A stretch of 64,000 nucleotides of DNA from positions 186,001 through 250,000 of the forward strand of contig NZ_WWCM01000004.1 of NCBI RefSeq assembly GCF_009857915.1, in the 5' to 3' direction. Shown one piece after another: positions 40,784 through 49,456 of the stretch. The notes under the pieces are model-generated. The model worked only from the letters and a program-made list of their open reading frames with translations, was not told the origin of the DNA and did no database searches. Position 1 is the first letter of the stretch, and every line of letters begins with the position of its first letter. The position numbers and the translations under genes are program-made. This stretch comes from Duganella qianjiadongensis. GTDB lineage: Bacteria; Pseudomonadota; Gammaproteobacteria; Burkholderiales; Burkholderiaceae_D.

Positions 40784-40862
40784 TGCGGCACAGACAGCGC
40801 TGGTGCGGCCGCAGAAATTGCTGTAAGCTGCCGGTTTTGCAAGCTGGCCAAAAGCCAAGGCC

Positions 40863-41059
40863 GTATCGGGAGAGCCTGTAGCGAACCCGCATCCTACAGC
40901 GCCGAAGGAGCAACCGCCCCGGAAACTCTCAGGCAAAAGGACCGATACCGCATTTCAAACTCTGAAGAGCAACCGGGCTAGCCGTCGCCCGCTGCACCGA
41001 AGGAGCAAGCGACGTCGCTACCCGTGGCCGTCGTGAATCTCTCAGGTCCCGAACAGAGG
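40863..41059 (+). ncRNA. Tandem glycine riboswitch
   Basis: Two glycine aptamers lie in a row in a 334-bp gap. Aptamer I (40863-40948) is closed by the P1 stem GTATCGG/CCGATAC and contains CCGAAGGAGCAA and the CTCTCAGGCAAAAGGACCG core. Aptamer II (about 40960-41059) is closed by CTCTG/CAGAG, repeats CCGAAGGAGCAA and has CTCTCAGGTCCC. The short linker between them is normal for cooperative tandem forms. The downstream gene starts 59 bp later with GGAG as Shine-Dalgarno, so control may be by exposing that site; there is no obvious terminator hairpin. The rest of the gap (40784-40862) shows no other element. Confidence 0.93.
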
Positions 41060-41117
41060 GGGTGTCGATCCGCATGTCGCGCGTCGACCACACCCTTTGA
41101 CGTGTCTGGAGTCCCGC

Positions 41118-42383
41118 ATGAAACACATCGCCATCATCGGCGCCGGCATCACCGGCGTCACCACTGCCTACGCCCTCGCCAAACAGGGATTCCGCGTCAC
41201 CGTACTGGAACGCCACCGCTACGCCGCCATGGAAACCTCCTACGCCAATGGCGGCCAGCTCTCGGCCTCCAATGCCGAAGTGTGGAACCACACCAGCACC
41301 ATCCTCAAAGGCTTGAAATGGATGCTGAAAAACGATGCCCCGCTGCTGGTCAACCCCAAGCCCAGCTGGCACAAGCTGTCGTGGTTCGGCGAATTCATCG
41401 CCGCCATTCCCCGCTACGAAGCCAACACCATCGCCACCGCCCGCCTGGCCGTGGCGGCGCGCCAGCACCTGTTCAGCTGGGCCGAACAGGAAGGCATAGA
41501 CTTCGACCTGAAACGTCAGGGCATCCTGCACATCTACCGCGACAAGGCCGGTTTCGACCATGCCGGCGCCGTCAGCCGCCTGCTGGCGCAGGGCGGCCTG
41601 CCGCGCCGCGCGGTCACGCCGGACGAAATGCGCGCCATCGAACCCACGCTGGCCGGCCAATACTACGGCGGCTACTACACCGAGAGCGATAGCAGCGGCG
41701 ACATCCACAAATTCACCACGGGGCTGGCGCAGGCGGCGGAAAAGCTGGGCGTACAGCTGCGCTACGGGCAGCAGATCAGCGCCGTGCAGGCCGACGCAGC
41801 GGGGGCCGACATCACGCTGGCGCAGGATGGCCGCAGTGTCACCGAACGCTATGACGCCATCGTGGTGTGCGCCGGCGTGGCCAGCCGCGCTATCGCCGCC
41901 ATGGTCGGCGACCGCGTCAACGTCTACCCCGTCAAAGGCTATTCCATCACCGTGCACCTCAACGACGCTGCCAGCCGCGCCGGCGCGCCCACTGTCAGTC
42001 TGCTCGACGACGCCACCAAACTGGTTGCCAGCCGCTTTGGCGCCGACCGCTTCCGCGTGGCCGGCACGGCCGAATTCAACGGCTACAACCGCGATATCCG
42101 TGCCGACCGCATCGCCCCGCTGGTGGCCTGGGTGCAGCAATGCTTCCCGTCCGTCAGCACGCGCAGCATCACGCCGTGGGCCGGCCTGCGCCCCATGATG
42201 CCGGATCTGATGCCGCGCGTGGGACAGGGCAAACTGCCCAGCGTGTTCTACAACACGGGCCACGGCCATCTGGGCTGGACCCTGTCTGCGGCCACCGCCG
42301 ACATGATCGCCGAAATGATGGCCACGGCGCTCGGTTCACCAAACGTTACAATTGCCACTACACAAGCCTTGAAATTGGCATAA
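41118..42383 (+). CDS. dadA: FAD-dependent D-amino acid dehydrogenase (DadA-like), under glycine riboswitch control
   Basis: A 421-residue flavoprotein starting at the ATG preceded by GGAG (41107-41110). The N-terminal dinucleotide-binding motif is IIGAGITGVTTAYALAKQGF, followed by the ERH ribose-binding acid. ETSYANGGQLS near residue 45 is typical of DadA, and the C-terminal GHGHLGWTLSAATADMIAE closes the FAD site. DadA-type enzymes oxidise D-amino acids (and often glycine-like substrates) to 2-oxo acids plus ammonia at the inner membrane. The tandem glycine riboswitch directly upstream suggests that the enzyme helps remove excess glycine or that glycine signals amino-acid surplus. No alr racemase gene is adjacent. 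Confidence 0.92.
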   Translation: MKHIAIIGAGITGVTTAYALAKQGFRVTVLERHRYAAMETSYANGGQLSASNAEVWNHTSTILKGLKWMLKNDAPLLVNPKPSWHKLSWFGEFIAAIPRYEANTIATARLAVAARQHLFSWAEQEGIDFDLKRQGILHIYRDKAGFDHAGAVSRLLAQGGLPRRAVTPDEMRAIEPTLAGQYYGGYYTESDSSGDIHKFTTGLAQAAEKLGVQLRYGQQISAVQADAAGADITLAQDGRSVTERYDAIVVCAGVASRAIAAMVGDRVNVYPVKGYSITVHLNDAASRAGAPTVSLLDDATKLVASRFGADRFRVAGTAEFNGYNRDIRADRIAPLVAWVQQCFPSVSTRSITPWAGLRPMMPDLMPRVGQGKLPSVFYNTGHGHLGWTLSAATADMIAEMMATALGSPNVTIATTQALKLA

Positions 42384-42424
42384 ACTAGCCCCATTTTCAG
42401 CCTGTCCCACACTGGAGATCTGAC

Positions 42425-43342
42425 ATGATGGCAAAATCTTTCGCACGTATGACTCTGCTGGCCGGCGCTCTGGCGCTGGCTGTGCCGGCGTTTGCGGCTG
42501 AACCGACCATACACGAGGTCTATCTGGCCGCCGAAGCCGGCAAATACACTGAAGCACAGGCCATGATGGACCAGGTGCTCAAGGCCCACCCGAATAGCGC
42601 CACGGCGCATTTCGTGGAAGCCGAACTGCTGGCCAAACAGGGTAAATTCGCCCAGGCACAGGCCGAACTGGCCACGGCCGAGCGCATAGCCCCCGGTTTG
42701 CCCAAAGTCGATCCCAAGGCTCTGAGCAAGCTGCGCACCCTGCTGGCCGAAGGCCAGAAACCGGCGACCAGCTACAGCCAGCAGGCGCCGCGTAACAACG
42801 CTGCCAACAGCGGCTACAGCAACAGCAATTACGGCGCACCGAAAAGCAGCGGCATCCCCTGGGGTACCGTGCTGATACTGGGCGCCGGTTTGCTGGGCTT
42901 TATCTGGCTGGCTACCCGCTTCATGAACAAGCGCAATGAAGCAGCGCAGGGCTACCAGCCCGCTCCGCAATACAGCCCCGGCGCAGCTGCACCGGGCTAT
43001 GCCCCGGGCGCCGCCTATCCGCAGCAGGGCTATCCGCAGCCCGGCTATGGCCAGCCGCAGCAGGGCCCTACCATGGGTTCGCGCATCATGGGTGGTCTGG
43101 CCACGGGGGCTGCAGTGGGCGCAGGTATCGTTGCCGGTGAAGCGCTGGCGCGCCAGTTCACCGGCGGCAGCCATGATGCCGGCCAGAGTAGCCAGCCACG
43201 CAACGACATCGTCTACGATGACCCATCGCGCGACGAACTGCTGCGCCGCGACGATATGGGCGGCAACGACTTCGGCACCAGCGGCGGCTGGGACGATGGC
43301 GGCAGCGGCGGCGGCGATAGCGGCGGCGGCGACTGGGATTAA
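42425..43342 (+). CDS. TPR-containing membrane protein with Gly/Asp-rich tail
   Basis: A 305-residue protein. GGAG lies upstream and a signal peptide (MMAKSFARMTLLAGALALAV, cleaved near AFA-AEP) is present. Residues 28-100 form two tetratricopeptide-like helical pairs (YLAAEAGKYTEAQAMMDQVLK, then a second), suited to protein contacts. A membrane segment lies near 142-162 (TVLILGAGLLGFIWLAT), then a Pro/Tyr/Gln-rich stretch, a glycine-zipper-like segment (MGGLATGAAVGAGIVAGEAL) and a tail of Gly, Ser and Asp. Proteins with this layout are common in Burkholderiales but their function is not known. A strong terminator follows directly. Confidence 0.85.
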   Translation: MMAKSFARMTLLAGALALAVPAFAAEPTIHEVYLAAEAGKYTEAQAMMDQVLKAHPNSATAHFVEAELLAKQGKFAQAQAELATAERIAPGLPKVDPKALSKLRTLLAEGQKPATSYSQQAPRNNAANSGYSNSNYGAPKSSGIPWGTVLILGAGLLGFIWLATRFMNKRNEAAQGYQPAPQYSPGAAAPGYAPGAAYPQQGYPQPGYGQPQQGPTMGSRIMGGLATGAAVGAGIVAGEALARQFTGGSHDAGQSSQPRNDIVYDDPSRDELLRRDDMGGNDFGTSGGWDDGGSGGGDSGGGDWD

Positions 43343-43352
43343 GTTCAGCATG

Positions 43353-43382
43353 AAAAGAGCGGCACTGCCGCTCTTTTTTTTT
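43353..43382 (+). terminator. Rho-independent terminator after the TPR gene
   Basis: AAAAGAGCGGCA pairs with TGCCGCTCTTTT and runs straight into nine or ten Ts (to 43382), 10 bp after the stop codon. Confidence 0.93.
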
Positions 43383-43426
43383 CGCGCCTACGGCAGATTG
43401 CGCCGCGCAGTGCTAGAATCCTGCCC

Positions 43427-43753
43427 ATGCAGACCTTGACACTCACTACAGGCACCCGGCAGAAGACGCGCATGCAGCGCGTGCTGATGCTGTTCGTGTT
43501 GGTGTTCCTGTCGCTGCAGCTGATAGGGGCTGGTTCGCACCAGCACGCCTATACGGAGCAACACAACGATTGCGCTGCCTGCGTGATCGGCCACCTGCCG
43601 TCGGATGTTCCGCCGCCGGCACTGGCGCCCTTGCCCGTGTCGCTGCTGATCAGCCTATCCCTGCCCGCACCGCAGCGCTTCGTGCGCGCTCTGCGCACCG
43701 ACTTCTTTACCCCGCCCGCCCACGCGCCGCCCGGCGCTGCTGTTCTTTCCTAA
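43427..43753 (+). CDS. Small exported protein with His/Cys segment, DUF2946-like
   Basis: A 108-residue protein with a hydrophobic N-terminal segment (MQRVLMLFVLVFLSLQLIG, internal Met at residue 16) that would act as signal or anchor. A short metal-ligand-like stretch follows: HQHAYTEQHNDCAACVIGH. The C-terminal half is Pro/Leu-rich. The layout resembles DUF2946 proteins, small periplasmic or membrane proteins with His and CxxC often found beside metal-responsive TonB receptors. The next gene is a TonB receptor 156 bp downstream, which fits such a pair. A role in copper or zinc handling is a guess from this pattern. Confidence 0.7.
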   Translation: MQTLTLTTGTRQKTRMQRVLMLFVLVFLSLQLIGAGSHQHAYTEQHNDCAACVIGHLPSDVPPPALAPLPVSLLISLSLPAPQRFVRALRTDFFTPPAHAPPGAAVLS

Positions 43754-43909
43754 GCTCTTACTAAGCCCGTACTAAGCCTGTATCTGCCGCGACGCCGTGC
43801 TCGCGCGCTGTGCCTACGCACCGCAGCGGCATTGATCTGGCCTGTTTGGACACTCCTACGCATTTACACGGATGCGCGCCGTGCCTGCGCGCGCCACCAC
43901 AACTCGGGA

Positions 43910-46048
43910 ATGAATATGCAACATCAGCCACAACTCCGTACTCTGCCACTGCTGCTGGCAGCCGCTTTTCAACTGCACACCGCCCACGCCGACGAAGCGC
44001 CGGTGCAGCAGGTCGAAGTCACTGCCACCGCACTGAAAAACGCCCGCGTCGACCTGTCGCCCAATGTGGGCACCACCGTCTATTCGATCGACCGCCACAT
44101 GATAGAACAGCTGGCGCAAGGCGATAACACGCCATTCAACGAAGTGCTGCTGCGCCTGCCCGGCGTAAGCCAGGATTCCAAAGGCTCGGGCGCGCTGCAT
44201 GTGCGCGACGACCACGCCAACGTGCAGTACCGCATCAACGGCGTGCAACTACCGGAGAGCATTACCGGCTTCGGCCAGTCCATCGACACCCGCCTGATAC
44301 AGCAGACCGATTTCATCACCGGCGCCCTGCCCGCCCAGTACGGCCTGCGCACGGCCGGCATCGTCGACATCCAGACGCGCGAAGGCAATCTCAAAGGCGG
44401 CGGCCGCGTCGGCGTACTGCTGGGCAGTCACGATTACGTGGAACCGTCGGCAGAACTGTTCGGCACGCAGGGCGCCGTCAACTACTACCTGTCCGGCAGC
44501 TATCTGTCGAATGCCCAGGGCATAGAAAATCCGCTGCCCTCGCGCAGCGCCCTGCACGACCGCACGCGCCAGTCGAAATCCTTCGGCACGCTGTCATGGT
44601 TCCTCGACGAACAAACCCGTCTCGGTCTGATGTTCGGCACCTACCACGGCCGCTTCCAGATTCCCAATAACCCGGGCCAGACGCCCGCCTTCAGCCTGAG
44701 CGGGGTGAGCGATGCGGCCAGCGCCAGCAGCACGCTGGCATCGGCCCAGCTGGACGAACGCCAGCGCGAACAGAACCGCTTCGTCGTGCTGTCGCTGCAA
44801 AAAAGTCTGGGCGCACTCAATTACCAGCTCTCGGCCTACCAGCAGAACTCGGAACTGCACTACCTGCCCGACCCTGTGGGCGATCTGGTGTACAACGGCG
44901 TCGCGTCTGACACCCTGCGCGGCAATCGCAGCAACGGTCTGCAATTCGATGCCAGCTACCAGCTGAACCAGCAGCATACCCTGCGCGCCGGTCTGGCCTA
45001 CACCCGCCAGCACAGCCGCAGCGAGAATGGCGTCAGCGTCTTCGACACCGACGACAGCGGCGCCCAGAGCAGCACCACGCCGCGCCTGATCCGCGACGAC
45101 AGCAGCATGCTAGGCCGCACCGGCAGCCTGTACCTGCAGGACGAATGGCATATCAGCGCGCCGCTGACGCTGAACTACGGCCTGCGCTACGATCACGTGG
45201 ACGCCTACATCCGCGAACAGCAATGGAGCCCGCGCCTGAATCTGGCCTATCAGCTCGACAAGGACACCGCCCTGCACGCCGGCTACTCGCGCTACTTCAC
45301 CCCGCCGCCGCAGGAGCTGGCTTCGCAGGCCAGCATCGACCTGTATGCGGCAACCAGCAACGCGCCCGCCATCGCCCATTCCGATCCCGTCAAGGCTGAG
45401 CGCACCCGCTACTACGACGTGGGCCTGCGTCATCAGGCCAGCCCCTATCTGACCCTGACGGCCGATGCCTACTACAAGAAAATCGCCAATATGCTCGACG
45501 AGGGCCAGTTCGGCCAGGCGCTGATCCTCACCCCGTTCAACTACCAGTACGGCTATGCCAAAGGGGTGGAACTCTCGGCCATCTACGACCGCAGCCACTG
45601 GGGCGGCTTCCTCAACCTGACGGCGCAGCAGGCCAAGGGACGCAATCTGGTCAGCGGCCAGTCGCTGTTCGCCCCCGACGAACTGGCGTACATCGCCAGC
45701 CACGCCATCTACGTCGATCACGACCAGACCTACACCGTCTCCGGCGGCGCCCACTACCACTGGGGCGATACCCGGGTGGGCGGCGATTTCCTCTACGGCA
45801 GCGGCCTGCGCATGACACCGGAAGGCGGCGCACCGAACTCGGGCACGCTGCCGCACTACACGACGGTGAACCTCTCGCTCAGCCACGAATGGAAGCTGGC
45901 ATCAGCACGCAAGCTGGAAGCCCGGCTGGCCCTGATCAATGCTTTCGATCAGGTCTACCTGCTGCGCGACGGTTCCGGCGTGGGCGTAGGCGCCCCCCAG
46001 TACGGCGCGCGCCGCAGCCTGTATGGCGGCATCTCGCTGAGTTTCTAG
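43910..46048 (+). CDS. TonB-dependent receptor
   Basis: A 712-residue outer-membrane receptor. The ATG at 43910 begins a signal peptide (MNMQHQPQLRTLPLLLAAAF, cleaved near AHA-DEA). The TonB box region is VQQVEVTATAL, the plug contains VLLRLPGVSQD and VQYRINGVQLPE, and the barrel ends in the canonical GGISLSF. Length and plug style resemble receptors for metal chelates or vitamins more than the large carbohydrate receptors. The preceding His/Cys-rich small protein hints at a metal ligand. The substrate cannot be read directly. Confidence 0.9.
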   Translation: MNMQHQPQLRTLPLLLAAAFQLHTAHADEAPVQQVEVTATALKNARVDLSPNVGTTVYSIDRHMIEQLAQGDNTPFNEVLLRLPGVSQDSKGSGALHVRDDHANVQYRINGVQLPESITGFGQSIDTRLIQQTDFITGALPAQYGLRTAGIVDIQTREGNLKGGGRVGVLLGSHDYVEPSAELFGTQGAVNYYLSGSYLSNAQGIENPLPSRSALHDRTRQSKSFGTLSWFLDEQTRLGLMFGTYHGRFQIPNNPGQTPAFSLSGVSDAASASSTLASAQLDERQREQNRFVVLSLQKSLGALNYQLSAYQQNSELHYLPDPVGDLVYNGVASDTLRGNRSNGLQFDASYQLNQQHTLRAGLAYTRQHSRSENGVSVFDTDDSGAQSSTTPRLIRDDSSMLGRTGSLYLQDEWHISAPLTLNYGLRYDHVDAYIREQQWSPRLNLAYQLDKDTALHAGYSRYFTPPPQELASQASIDLYAATSNAPAIAHSDPVKAERTRYYDVGLRHQASPYLTLTADAYYKKIANMLDEGQFGQALILTPFNYQYGYAKGVELSAIYDRSHWGGFLNLTAQQAKGRNLVSGQSLFAPDELAYIASHAIYVDHDQTYTVSGGAHYHWGDTRVGGDFLYGSGLRMTPEGGAPNSGTLPHYTTVNLSLSHEWKLASARKLEARLALINAFDQVYLLRDGSGVGVGAPQYGARRSLYGGISLSF

Positions 46049-46080
46049 GCGCTGCTGGCCTCATTCGATATCAAATCGAC

Positions 46081-46086
46081 TACAAT
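46081..46086 (+). promoter_or_regulatory. Possible -10 element for the S8 protease gene
   Basis: TACAAT lies 28 bp upstream of the protease ATG, in a short gap after the receptor gene. The -35 region is weak. A good GAGGAA Shine-Dalgarno follows at 46103-46108. Confidence 0.35.
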
Positions 46087-46113
46087 GACTGCTCATTTAT
46101 CTGAGGAAACAAA

Positions 46114-49100
46114 ATGAGCAGCAACGTAGTCTTTGTGGGGAATGTTTCGTACTCGATCAACCCGCAATTGGGCACGGTGCTGCTGGGCGCAACGGAAATC
46201 GACAACCGCTCGCTCACCAGCACCACCGGCACTCTGCGGCTGGAACTCTGGCTCACCACCACGCCGTGGAACGCCAGCGGCAGCAATACCGGCTACGAAG
46301 TCGCCACTTACCGCCTCAACGGCAACAGCAACGGCACGCTGGGGCCCAACCAGTATTTTTCCAGTCTGAGCCAGACGGTCAGCTATGCGCCCCCGCCCGC
46401 CGGCACCTACTTCGTCACGATGGCGGTGGCCGAATACACGGGCACCGCACCGGGCATAGACAACGGTTTTTCCATCGATGACGCAGTCAGCTTCAGCACC
46501 TTCCTGACGGTTAATGCCGACGGCAGCCTGCGCACCGGCAGCGGCGTAACGCCCACCGTCAGTATCAAATCGCAATCCATCGTCGAAGGCGACAGCGGCA
46601 GCAAGATGATGGTGTTTACCCTCACCCTGTCGGAAGCCACGCCGCTGGCATCCAGCCTGAAATTCGATACCGCCGACGAGACGGCTGTCGCCGGGCAGGA
46701 CTATGGCGCCGTGCACCAGACCGTCACTTTCGCCGCCGGCAGCACCACGGCCACCGTCTCCGTGCCCGTCTACGGCAATACCCGTTTCGAACCGGCGCGC
46801 GCCTTCGAAGTCAAGCTCAGTGGCGCCAGCAACCTGCAGATCAAGCCCAACTACACCAGCCCTACCGGCAATTCGGAAAACCACGCCATGCCCGATGCCT
46901 GGGGCGTCATATTCGATGACGACACCCTGAGCGGCTACCCGCAGCCCAGCGATAACTACCTGCGCTACCAGTGGTATCTGTACACCACCCGCGCGGTGCT
47001 AGCCTGGACCCATGCCACCGGCAAGGGCATCAAGGTCGCGGTGATGGATCAGGGCATCGATGGCAGCAACCCCGAACTGGCCGCCAGCGATAATCTGGCA
47101 CTGGGGCGTATCGCCTACACGCTGCAGCCCGGCGGTGCCCCCGTCACCGTCAATGACAACCACGGCACCAACGTCGCCGGGGTCATCGCCGCAGCACGCG
47201 ACGGCACAGGCACGGTGGGCGTCGCCTACGACGCCCAGCTGGTGTCCATCTACACACCGATGGCGCTGAACAGCGCCTACCTGACCGAACTGGCCAACGG
47301 CTTCAGTTATGCCAAAAACGTCGATGTACTCAACGACTCCTGGGGCTTCGGCAACAAGCTGGCGACCGGCACCAACTGGGCCTTTCTCGACAACGCCCGA
47401 GACCCGCTGTATGCGCCCGCCTTTGCCGCGCTCAAGGATCTGGCCAGCACGGGCCGCCAGGGTCTGGGGACCATCGTCGTGCAGTCGGCGGGCAACGGCT
47501 ATGCCTACGGCGACGACACCAATCTGCACAATTTCCAGAACAGCCGCTACATCATCACCGTCGGCGCTACCGACTATCAGGGCGGCTCCTCCTATTTCAG
47601 CACCACCGGCGCCTCCATCCTCGTCTCGGCGCCGGGCGGCGCGGGCAACGGCGACTACGCCAGCATCCTGACCACCGACCGTAGCGGCAGCGCCGGCTAC
47701 AACGGCAGCAATTACAACTTCACTGACGGCACGTCGTTCTCGGCGCCCATCGTGTCCGGCATCGTCGCGCTGATGCTGGAAGCCAATCCCCGCCTCGGCT
47801 ACCGCGACGTGCAGCAGATCCTCGCCTACACCGCCCACCAGACCGACATCGGCGTGGGCAGCTGGGCCAGCAACGGCGCCACTAACTGGAACAATGGCGG
47901 CCTGCATTACAACCTCGGCGCCCAGTCCACCGGCTTCGGCCAGGTCGACGCGCTGGCCGCCGTGCGGCTGGCCGCCGGCTGGGAAGGCACGCCGCAGACG
48001 GTGGCCAACACGGTCGATGTCGTCGCCAGCAAAACCGTGGGGCTGGCCATACCGGACAAGGACAGCAGCGGCATCACCAGCAGCATCAGCATCGCCAGCC
48101 AGATGGTGGTGGAACGGGTCGATGTCAGCGTCAACATCACCCATCCATTCATCGGCGATCTCGATATCAACCTGATCTCGCCCACCGGCACGATCAGCAA
48201 CCTGCTGTACCGCCCTGCGGCGGGCAGCCTGAGTGCGCTGGGCTCCAGCCAGAACGACGTGCACTTCACCTTCGACACGGTGCTGGACTGGGGCGAAAGC
48301 GCCGCCGGCGTGTGGCGCCTGGTGGTGCGCGATCTGAGCGGCGGCAATACCGGCACGCTGACCGACTGGAGTCTGGACCTGATAGGCCACAACAGCAGCA
48401 GCGCACATACCTTCTACTACACCAACGAATACCCGCTGCTGGTGGCGGCCGATGCCCGGCGTGGCATCCTTAGCGACCCGGGTGGCCAGAACAGCACCAT
48501 CAACACGGCTGCACTGGGCAGCGATGACCGTATCGACCTGAGCGGCGCAAGCGCCAGCATCATCAACAGCGGCAAGCTGACCATTGCCGCTGGCACCAGC
48601 ATCAGCAATGCCGTCGGCGGCGATGGCAACGACGTACTGATCGCCAGCCCGAACGGCAGCACGCTGCGCGGCATGGGTGGCAATGACACGCTGACTGGCG
48701 GCAGCGGCAACGACCGGCTCGATGGCGGTGCGGGCAACGACGTGCTCGATGGCGGCGCCGGAATTGATACAGCCTTGTATCACGGCGCGCGCAGCAACTA
48801 CTCCGTCACTGCCAGCGCCACCGGCTACAGCGTGGTAGACAAAGCCGGCAGCGAAGGCAGCGACACCCTGAGCAATATCGAACGGCTGCAGTTTACCGAC
48901 CAGACGCTGGCCTTCGATACGGGCGGCGTTGCCGGTCAGGCCTTCCGCATCTATCAGGCCGCATTCAACCGTGCGCCCGATGCGGTGGGACTAGGCTTCT
49001 GGATCTACCAGCTGGACCGCGGCTATGCCCTGACCGATGTGGCGCAGAATTTCGTTCAGTCGCAGGAGTTCCAGAACATGTATGGCCAGTCACCGGGCAA

Positions 49101-49302
49101 CGCCGACATCGTCACCCACCTGTATGCCAACGTGCTGCACCGCGCCCCCGATGCGGGTGGCGCAGCATTCTGGACCAGACTGCTGGATGAACATACGCTC
49201 AGCGTGGCACAGGTGCTGCGCGAATTCAGCGAGAGTGCGGAAAACGTGGCGGCACTGGTCGGCGTAGTGCAGAACGGCATCGCCTACCAGCCTTTCGGCT
49301 AG
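46114..49302 (+). CDS. Large modular S8 (subtilisin-like) serine protease with Calx-beta, P-domain, RTX and DUF4214
   Basis: A 1062-residue protein without a classical signal peptide. Modules in order: an N-terminal beta domain (1-145), a Calx-beta module (about 148-270, SIVEGDSG), and an S8 catalytic domain with Asp312 (VMDQGIDG), His350 (DNHGTNVAG) and Ser541 (DGTSFSAP). A proprotein-convertase P-domain follows (about 640-760, ending WSLDLIG), then RTX repeats (GGDGNDVL, GGNDTLTGGSGNDRLDGGAGND, about 830-885) and a C-terminal DUF4214 segment (AFNRAPDAVGLGFW, VLHRAPDAGGAAFW). RTX plus no signal peptide points to type I secretion and calcium-dependent folding outside the cell. No type I transporter is in the window. 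An extracellular nutrient-scavenging protease is likely. Confidence 0.92.
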   Translation: MSSNVVFVGNVSYSINPQLGTVLLGATEIDNRSLTSTTGTLRLELWLTTTPWNASGSNTGYEVATYRLNGNSNGTLGPNQYFSSLSQTVSYAPPPAGTYFVTMAVAEYTGTAPGIDNGFSIDDAVSFSTFLTVNADGSLRTGSGVTPTVSIKSQSIVEGDSGSKMMVFTLTLSEATPLASSLKFDTADETAVAGQDYGAVHQTVTFAAGSTTATVSVPVYGNTRFEPARAFEVKLSGASNLQIKPNYTSPTGNSENHAMPDAWGVIFDDDTLSGYPQPSDNYLRYQWYLYTTRAVLAWTHATGKGIKVAVMDQGIDGSNPELAASDNLALGRIAYTLQPGGAPVTVNDNHGTNVAGVIAAARDGTGTVGVAYDAQLVSIYTPMALNSAYLTELANGFSYAKNVDVLNDSWGFGNKLATGTNWAFLDNARDPLYAPAFAALKDLASTGRQGLGTIVVQSAGNGYAYGDDTNLHNFQNSRYIITVGATDYQGGSSYFSTTGASILVSAPGGAGNGDYASILTTDRSGSAGYNGSNYNFTDGTSFSAPIVSGIVALMLEANPRLGYRDVQQILAYTAHQTDIGVGSWASNGATNWNNGGLHYNLGAQSTGFGQVDALAAVRLAAGWEGTPQTVANTVDVVASKTVGLAIPDKDSSGITSSISIASQMVVERVDVSVNITHPFIGDLDINLISPTGTISNLLYRPAAGSLSALGSSQNDVHFTFDTVLDWGESAAGVWRLVVRDLSGGNTGTLTDWSLDLIGHNSSSAHTFYYTNEYPLLVAADARRGILSDPGGQNSTINTAALGSDDRIDLSGASASIINSGKLTIAAGTSISNAVGGDGNDVLIASPNGSTLRGMGGNDTLTGGSGNDRLDGGAGNDVLDGGAGIDTALYHGARSNYSVTASATGYSVVDKAGSEGSDTLSNIERLQFTDQTLAFDTGGVAGQAFRIYQAAFNRAPDAVGLGFWIYQLDRGYALTDVAQNFVQSQEFQNMYGQSPGNADIVTHLYANVLHRAPDAGGAAFWTRLLDEHTLSVAQVLREFSESAENVAALVGVVQNGIAYQPFG

Positions 49303-49397
49303 ACCGTACTGTACTAAAACTGGATTCATTTGCCATGACAGACTGACTTTATCTGACGCCATTTGTGTGGCATTAACATCAGTATTGCTGCGATTTC

Positions 49398-49427
49398 TTG
49401 TGCAATTTGCACGAATATAGGCATAAT
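49398..49427 (+). promoter_or_regulatory. Possible promoter of the hydroxylase-receptor-hydrolase operon
   Basis: TTGTGC (49398-49403) and CATAAT (49422-49427) are separated by 18 bp. A small palindrome (TGCAATTTGCA, 49401-49411) overlaps the -35. The AT-rich 150-bp gap after the protease gene contains no other recognised element. Confidence 0.35.
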
Positions 49428-49456
49428 CGTTTCGACCTAAACCATCGTCACGCCCT

